The notes under the pieces were generated by a model. The model made no database searches and was not told the origin of the DNA. It saw nothing but the letters and a program-made list of their open reading frames with translations. A stretch of DNA of 64,000 nt from UBA1568 sp964488025. GTDB lineage: Bacteria; Patescibacteriota; Minisyncoccia; Moranbacterales; UBA1568. The stretch covers positions 40,740 to 104,739 of the forward strand of contig CAZATJ010000002.1 in NCBI GenBank assembly GCA_964488025.1, read 5' to 3'. The position numbers were made by a program, and so were the translations under genes. Position 1 is the stretch's first letter. Every line of letters starts with the position of its first letter. This document shows, one piece after another, positions 59,413 to 64,000 of the stretch.

Positions 59413-59904
59413 ATGAGCCAAATGAGAAAGTATGTCGCCCTCTTCCTGTTCTTCCTATTGCTGGCATGGTGTGGCCTCCGCATCTACCAGAACATCGATT
59501 TCAAGCGTCAGTGCGGTGGCTACATCGATCGGGCCGCCATCGCCAACACCATCGAAATGGCGCAAAAGGAGCTGGGGACGGCGGTGAAGTGCCTCGAGGA
59601 GCGCAAGCTGACCGAGGGTTACACCAGCATCCTCTACAAGACACCGGATGAAGACATTGGATTCTGGTACGGCAACCTCAAGGCTTCGCTCGGTGAACTC
59701 CAATCGTTGCCGACAGCTTCGGCGCCACTCGAGAAGACCAACGTCCTCATCAAGTTGCGCGAAAGCCTCCAGAACAAGGGTGAGACCGTGTACCCACGGG
59801 GAATCTCCGTGTATCCCGTCAACACGCTCTACGCCATCGCCGGCTGGCTGATTCCCATCCTGTTGCTTATTGTCCTCTGGTCATTCTTGAGGGACAACTG
59901 GTAG
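59413..59904 (+). CDS. Small bitopic membrane protein of unknown function
   Basis: Encodes 163 aa from ATG 59413 (ribosome binding site GGAGAAGG). Membrane helices lie at both ends (residues ~7-24, YVALFLFFLLLAWCGLRIY, and ~140-158, IAGWLIPILLLIVLWSFL), with an extracytoplasmic middle of ~110 residues. G+C is higher than in neighbouring genes. It ends at the terminator-like element copy 2. No family is recognised. Confidence 0.7.
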   Translation: MSQMRKYVALFLFFLLLAWCGLRIYQNIDFKRQCGGYIDRAAIANTIEMAQKELGTAVKCLEERKLTEGYTSILYKTPDEDIGFWYGNLKASLGELQSLPTASAPLEKTNVLIKLRESLQNKGETVYPRGISVYPVNTLYAIAGWLIPILLLIVLWSFLRDNW

Positions 59905-59940
59905 TAGGCCGATACCAAGCGTTAGCGACGCACCAACCAA

Positions 59941-59977
59941 GCCGACTCTCTACATGAGGGCCGGCTCTTTTCTTTAT
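59941..59977 (+). terminator. Terminator-like element, copy 2
   Basis: GCCGACTCTC-TACAT-GAGGGCCGGC, then TCTTTTCTTT. It ends the gene at 59413 and matches the element at 58761. Confidence 0.75.
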
Positions 59978-60004
59978 GTTACGTAACTCATATTGTGTTC
60001 CTCA

Positions 60005-60042
60005 ATCTATCATCTTAGTGCGGTCGTCAAAAGATGATAGAT
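60005..60042. repeat. Stem-loop with GTGCGG loop, copy B
   Basis: A perfect 12-bp stem, ATCTATCATCTT (60005-60016) and AAGATGATAGAT (60031-60042). The loop core GTGCGGTCGTCA (60018-60029) is the exact reverse complement of the loop core in copy C. Confidence 0.75.
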
Positions 60043-60105
60043 GAAAATAAACTGGCTAACTGGTTTTGTTCTCGTTGGTGATGTAGATGATGATGAAGTT
60101 CATAG
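60033..60105 (-). repeat. 73-bp direct repeat containing a truncated cutA 5' end, copy 1
   Basis: It is identical to 60988-61060 except for one base. On the minus strand it reads ATGAACTTCATCATCATCTA and continues as a 15-codon frame (NFIIIYITNENKTS) to TAG. The first 26 nt match the start of cutA at 57168. Confidence 0.8.
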
Positions 60106-60107
60106 GT

Positions 60108-60932
60108 CTATGATTTTAAAGGTTTGAGGCTTTCTTTGATGTTCAGTGGTTTGATATTTGTGAGCTTCTGCATGAGCGTGTTATCGAGAGATGTATCGGC
60201 GAGCATGTCCGCCGGATTGGGATCCGGCATGACACTGGCGAATAACTTTTTTGTCGAAATACCGAGTGCCCCCATCCCCTCTTTAGTGAATTCGTAAACG
60301 CTCATCCTATTGCCGGAGATATGAATAGTTCCGATATAGTCTGAAAGGGCGATAGTTGCTATGATTTCAGCTGCCTGAACATAGCTGATTGGCGATTTGT
60401 ACATATTGGTAAAACGAGATATTTCTCTTCCCGTACTCAGCTCTTTACGCGCTGTCTCCAAGCGCTCATCGAGTACGCCATTCACAAAACCATACATGTA
60501 GTTTGGTCGAATGATGCAATGATTTTTCGCATACTTTCGAACGAGACTTTCGCAAAGCTCAAGATTCCTGCCGTAGAGCGTTACGGGATGAGGCTGATCG
60601 GATTCACTATAGTTTCCCTCTGCGCCATCAAAGATCCCGTCACTCGAAATATAGACTGTCCTCGCCACGCTAAAATAAGCGAGTAATCGTTCCATGGCCT
60701 GTCCAAGAGAGACACTGTTCTCCGTAAACTCTATTTTGGCTGGAATAATCACAATGTCAACTGCTTTTCCAGCGAAAATATTTTCCGGGTCGTCGCTGAA
60801 AAAGTCATACCGGAGTGAATCATCAAATTTCTGGTGCGTATGATGCGTCATGACGACATCAGCCCCGTGTTCTTTGAGTACGTAGCAAAGCGCCTCTCCG
60901 AGAAACCCCGTTCCAATAACTAATACGCGCAT
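60108..60932 (-). CDS. NAD(P)-dependent sugar epimerase/reductase (SDR, RmlD-like)
   Basis: Encodes 274 aa. The Rossmann start is LVIGTGFLGEALCYVLKEHG (residues 3-22, G-x-G-x-x-G). A catalytic Tyr-Lys pair is not in the usual YxxxK form: VTLYGRNLELCESLV near residue 140 has Tyr and Leu-Glu at the expected place, so activity is uncertain. SPISYVQAAEIIATIAL near 200 resembles RmlD. It is flanked by direct repeats and cutA remnants, which suggests insertion as a unit. Confidence 0.75.
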   Translation of the reverse strand: MRVLVIGTGFLGEALCYVLKEHGADVVMTHHTHQKFDDSLRYDFFSDDPENIFAGKAVDIVIIPAKIEFTENSVSLGQAMERLLAYFSVARTVYISSDGIFDGAEGNYSESDQPHPVTLYGRNLELCESLVRKYAKNHCIIRPNYMYGFVNGVLDERLETARKELSTGREISRFTNMYKSPISYVQAAEIIATIALSDYIGTIHISGNRMSVYEFTKEGMGALGISTKKLFASVMPDPNPADMLADTSLDNTLMQKLTNIKPLNIKESLKPLKS

Positions 60933-60959
60933 AAATTTTTATGAGTGATGTAACTCTCC

Positions 60960-60997
60960 ATCTATCATCTATTGACGACCGCACAGAGATGATAGAT
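60960..60997. repeat. Stem-loop with inverted loop, copy C
   Basis: An 11-bp stem, ATCTATCATCT (60960-60970) and AGATGATAGAT (60987-60997). The loop core TGACGACCGCAC (60973-60984) is the exact reverse complement of that in copy B. Confidence 0.75.
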
Positions 60998-61060
60998 GAA
61001 AATAAACTGGCTAACTGGTTTTGTTCTCGTTGGTGATGTATATGATGATGAAGTTCATAG
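60988..61060 (-). repeat. 73-bp direct repeat with truncated cutA 5' end, copy 2
   Basis: It differs from copy 1 by one base (T for G at 61041). On the minus strand it begins directly after the methyltransferase gene, as copy 1 does after the epimerase gene. Confidence 0.8.
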
Positions 61061-61066
61061 GATTAT

Positions 61067-61681
61067 TTACTTCTTCTTAAAAACTTTTACTCCTCTAATA
61101 CCCTGTTCACCATATCGATTTTTTAATTGGTCAACTAACGCAATGTCTAACCCCAATCCATTCTCACTTTCTATGTTCACTTCCTCAAAATCAACATCAA
61201 ATAAACCCTCTTCTATAATAAAATCTGAAACTTCAGGGCTGAGTGTATCGTGAATAAAAAGATAGCCACCCGGTGCAAGCACCCTTCGAATCTCATTGAT
61301 GTAACGCTTAACTATAGCAAGAGAGTTTCCACCATCTCGATACTCAGTATGCATAGCAGATTCGGAACTAAAGAAATTGGCGCTGATTATTCGCTTAACT
61401 GAGCCATCAGGAAAAGGCATAGAAGCATTGTCGATTGCGACACGTATTTCATTGTCTAGTGTTTTCTCCTGAGAAGACCGACCGGCTCTCAAATCATCCC
61501 TTGTATCAGCAAGTAGATCACTGTGGTAGTCAGAGATTACGACATTTGCACCAAAATCTAATAATTTTTTTTGCTCATCGGCTACTCGCTTCATCTCTTG
61601 GACAAGAGAAAAGTCGCCAGCCGCAATCTCAAGTGTATCAATAACTTTCGGCTGTTCCTTTATTGGTATGCGTTCAATCAT
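61067..61681 (-). CDS. Class I SAM-dependent methyltransferase-like protein
   Basis: Encodes 204 aa. The second half has the post-motif I helix and motif: LLDFGANVVISDYHSDLLAD near residue 40, then NASMPFPDGSVKRIISANFF near 92 (the acidic-loop and motif II region), and EIRRVLAPGGYLFIHDTL near 145 (motif III). The canonical GxGxG of motif I is not obvious, so binding is uncertain. It is downstream of a degenerate cutA remnant and upstream of direct-repeat copy 2. Confidence 0.75.
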   Translation of the reverse strand: MIERIPIKEQPKVIDTLEIAAGDFSLVQEMKRVADEQKKLLDFGANVVISDYHSDLLADTRDDLRAGRSSQEKTLDNEIRVAIDNASMPFPDGSVKRIISANFFSSESAMHTEYRDGGNSLAIVKRYINEIRRVLAPGGYLFIHDTLSPEVSDFIIEEGLFDVDFEEVNIESENGLGLDIALVDQLKNRYGEQGIRGVKVFKKK

Positions 61682-61734
61682 AAATTTCTCTTGCCCTGAA
61701 AAATAAGGATATTATGTTACATTCCGTATTTCTT

Positions 61735-61803
61735 TATTTTGTGAACTTCTTGACTGTTTTTTTGTTCTGATGGGTGATGAAGGGGGCGAAATTTATAGGG
61801 TTC
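61735..61803 (-). pseudogene. Degenerate cutA 5' remnant
   Basis: On the minus strand this reads INFAPFITHQNKKTVKKFTK, which aligns with the CutA N terminus NFIIIYITHKNKAEAKK, before a stop codon. The initial ATG has become ATA. It lies about 55 bp upstream of the methyltransferase gene. Confidence 0.6.
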
Positions 61804-61920
61804 TGATTAGAAAATTCTTAACCAGGCTATATCTCTGCTATCAATTCTATTCTGCATAAGATTCAAATATGCTTTTGTCCACTTTTTTCCTGAGTCTACT
61901 ATCGATACATATAGATTTGC

Positions 61921-61951
61921 CAAAAAGCGGGGCAAAATGCCCCGCTTTTAT
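61921..61951. terminator. Terminator (bidirectional)
   Basis: AAAGCGGGGC and GCCCCGCTTT form a 10-bp stem around AAAAT, with T-runs on both strands. It ends dnaK on the minus strand. Confidence 0.9.
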
Positions 61952-61959
61952 GCTACACC

Positions 61960-63894
61960 TTACTTCTTTTCTTCGCCAGGCTCCTCTGGCTTAGCCTCGG
62001 GTGCCGGTTCAGTTTCGGCGTCCTTGGGAGCCTCTGTGGCTCCTTCGGCTTTCGCTTCACCGGTAGCGCCAGTTTTCGCTGCTTCGGCCTCTGAAGCGGC
62101 CTTGTAGAGTTTCTCCCCTATCTTCTGCGCGGCTTGGGAGAGGGTTTCGGTCGCCTTCTTAATGGCATCGAGGTCGTCACCGTTCTTTACCTTATTCAGT
62201 TCAGTGATGGCTTCCTCGACCGGCTTCTTTTCATCAGCCGTCACTTTGTCACCGGCATCCTTCATGGCTTTTTCCGTGGTGTACGAGAGCGTGTCGGCCA
62301 TATTGCGGGCCTCGATCAATTCTTTCTTCTTCTTGTCCTCTTCGGCATGCATCTCGGCATCTTTCTTCATACGTTCGATTTCATCTTTCGACAAACCAGT
62401 ACTGGATTCGATGCGGATGTTCTGGCTCTTGCCGGTCGCCTTGTCTTTGGCGGACACGGTCAGGATGCCGGAGGCATCGATGTCAAAGGTCACTTCAATC
62501 TGCGGGATACCACGAGGAGCAGGCATGATGCCGTCAAGAATGAACTGTCCGAGAGATTTGTTGTCCCCTGCCATCTCGCGCTCTCCCTGGAGGACATGAA
62601 TCTGGACGGATGGTTGGTTGTCGGAAGCGGTCGAGAAGACCTGGCTCCGACTGACCGGCACCGTAGTGTTCCTATCGATGAGTGGGGTACGGACACCGCC
62701 CATAGTTTCGATACCAAAGGTGAGCGGCGTGACGTCCAAGAGAAGAACATCTTTGACCGATCCTTCAAGCACCCCACCCTGAATAGCGGCACCGAGGGCT
62801 ACCACTTCGTCAGGGTTGACGGTGATGTTTGGTTTCTTGCCGAAGAACTTTTCCACTTCTGCGAGTACCAGTGGCATACGGGTCATCCCGCCGACGAGCA
62901 CCACTTCGCTGATATCCTTCACATCAAGCTTGGCATCAGCCAAAGCTTTCTTGACCGGCTCAAACGAAGCCGTGACCAAGTCGCCGACTAATTCTTCGAG
63001 CTTGGCTCGGGTCATCTTGATCAAAAGATGCTTGGGACCATTAGCATCGGCAGTGATAAACGGCTGATTGATTTCGGTGTCATTAGCGGTCGAGAGTTCG
63101 ATCTTGGCCTTTTCCGCGGCTTCCTTAATGCGTTGGAGTGCCAACGGATCCTTGGACAGGTCGAGTCCTTCCTGTTTCTTGAATTCATCCAAGATGTAGT
63201 GAATGATGCGCTGGTCGAAGTCATCACCACCCAAGTGCGTATCACCGTTGGTCGACTTCACTTCGACAGTGTCCTCGGCCACTTCCAGAATGGAAATATC
63301 GAAAGTACCACCACCCAAGTCATAGACCGCGATTTTCTCGTCCTTCTTCTTGTTGAAACCATAGGCGAGGGCGGCGGCCGTCGGTTCATTGATGATGCGG
63401 CGCACGTTAAACCCGGCGATTTCTCCCGCTTCCTTGGTCGCTTTGCGCTGTGAGTCGTCGAAGTAGGCCGGCACCGTGATGACGGCATCAGTAATCTTTT
63501 CCCCAAGCTTTTCTTCGGCATCGGCTTTCAGCTTAGAAAGGATCATGGCACTGGCTTCCTGCGGCGTGTATTCCTTGCCGCCCATGATGATCTTGACGCC
63601 TTCACCGGCTTGAACAATCTTGTACGGCATGGTCTTCATGTCGCGCTTGACCTCGTCATCGTTGAAATGTCGTCCGATAAGACGCTTGACCGAATAGAGC
63701 GTATTTTCCGGATTGGTCACACCCTGACGCTTGGCGAGCAGCCCCACCAGACGCTCGCCTGTTTTGGAGACCGCTACCATCGATGGCGTGGTGCGATTCC
63801 CTTCTTTGTTCTCGATGATCGTCGGAGTCCCACCCTCCACGAACGCCATGGCTGAGTTGGTTGTCCCGAGATCGATTCCTAATATCTTGGCCAT
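61960..63894 (-). CDS. dnaK: Chaperone protein DnaK (Hsp70)
   Basis: Encodes 644 aa, the standard length. The ATPase domain starts ILGIDLGTTNSAMAFVEGG, with AVITVPAYFDDSQRKATKEA near residue 135, IAVYDLGGGTFDISILEVAE near 185, and VVLVGGMTRMPLV near 325. The substrate-binding domain contains LLDVTPLTFGIETMGG near 380, and an acidic Glu/Ala/Pro-rich C-terminal tail follows residue 590. It folds and protects proteins with DnaJ and GrpE, which are not in this window. The upstream region to 64000 is AT-rich. Confidence 0.98.
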   Translation of the reverse strand: MAKILGIDLGTTNSAMAFVEGGTPTIIENKEGNRTTPSMVAVSKTGERLVGLLAKRQGVTNPENTLYSVKRLIGRHFNDDEVKRDMKTMPYKIVQAGEGVKIIMGGKEYTPQEASAMILSKLKADAEEKLGEKITDAVITVPAYFDDSQRKATKEAGEIAGFNVRRIINEPTAAALAYGFNKKKDEKIAVYDLGGGTFDISILEVAEDTVEVKSTNGDTHLGGDDFDQRIIHYILDEFKKQEGLDLSKDPLALQRIKEAAEKAKIELSTANDTEINQPFITADANGPKHLLIKMTRAKLEELVGDLVTASFEPVKKALADAKLDVKDISEVVLVGGMTRMPLVLAEVEKFFGKKPNITVNPDEVVALGAAIQGGVLEGSVKDVLLLDVTPLTFGIETMGGVRTPLIDRNTTVPVSRSQVFSTASDNQPSVQIHVLQGEREMAGDNKSLGQFILDGIMPAPRGIPQIEVTFDIDASGILTVSAKDKATGKSQNIRIESSTGLSKDEIERMKKDAEMHAEEDKKKKELIEARNMADTLSYTTEKAMKDAGDKVTADEKKPVEEAITELNKVKNGDDLDAIKKATETLSQAAQKIGEKLYKAASEAEAAKTGATGEAKAEGATEAPKDAETEPAPEAKPEEPGEEKK

Positions 63895-64000
63895 ATGATT
63901 GTACTTATTTGATTACAAATAAAATTTCTAATTATTAATTTCTAATTTCTAAACAATTTTCAATGAATTAATTTTTAATGTTTTAAACTCTATTCAATGT
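63895..64000. other. AT-rich upstream region of dnaK
   Basis: This 106-bp region before the dnaK start holds repeats of TTTCTAATT-type sequence on the plus strand. No clear -35/-10 pair or CIRCE-like inverted repeat is visible within the window, so regulation cannot be inferred. Confidence 0.5.

Overview
The window looks like a fragment of a Candidate Phyla Radiation (Patescibacteria, probably Parcubacteria/Moranbacteria-like) chromosome. This is inferred from gene content: short, tightly packed operons, many cell-surface glycosyltransferases, a small GroES, a DUF3467 protein, a repeated Cys-rich 'CPDGS..GRTGP' protein typical of these genomes, a tRNA without encoded CCA, and several housekeeping enzymes with eroded active sites. 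No rRNA is present and TGA is used as a normal stop.

Layout. 1-6.6 kb (minus): surface-polysaccharide genes (glycosyltransferases, polytopic membrane protein, nucleotide-sugar dehydrogenase). 6.6-11.2 kb (plus): hypothetical genes, a GT2, a DUF218-like protein and an EamA transporter; two of the genes share a duplicated promoter and a structured leader. 11.2-18.9 kb (plus): second polysaccharide cluster (GT4, O-antigen ligase-like, GT4, LytR-CpsA-Psr transferase, GT2), S41 protease and GroES. 18.9-23.2 kb (minus): rhodanese-like protein, Fmt, Def, PriA-like. 23.2-32.2 kb: 2H-phosphoesterase-like protein, WecG-like GT, GltX, M23 peptidase, hydrolase, diguanylate cyclase, RecB-like nuclease.

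32.2-49.2 kb is an accessory island. Its left part (32.7-38.5 kb) is a one-directional row of single-gene modules (S66 peptidase, hydrolase, GNAT, NUDIX, HAD and unknowns), each separated by a copy of a roughly 28-bp repeat. This is the architecture of an integron cassette array, but no recognisable IntI is present and the repeat lacks a normal attC inverted partner. Next come a HARE-HTH/restriction-endonuclease-like gene, a tyrosine recombinase operon, a DNA-binding HTH protein, a Type III restriction-modification pair and a large serine recombinase. The recombinase reading frame runs antisense through a tRNA-Gln gene, which marks the integration site.

49.3-57.2 kb (minus) returns to core genes: FtsX, FtsE, prfB with a classical +1 programmed frameshift, tRNA-Thr, DsbA-like, ferredoxin-like, DUF3467, PgeF-like, HAD and CutA. 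57.2-58.8 kb holds a retron-like reverse transcriptase (YVDD, NALAH box). It is preceded on the same strand by about 290 nt of structured non-coding sequence bounded by an 11-bp inverted repeat, as expected for msr-msd with a1/a2. 58.8-61.8 kb is a repeat-rich zone with truncated cutA 5' remnants and stem-loops whose loop is inverted between copies. The window ends with dnaK (minus).

The strongest candidates for novelty are the repeat-separated cassette array, the retron, and the duplicated covarying RNA leaders.
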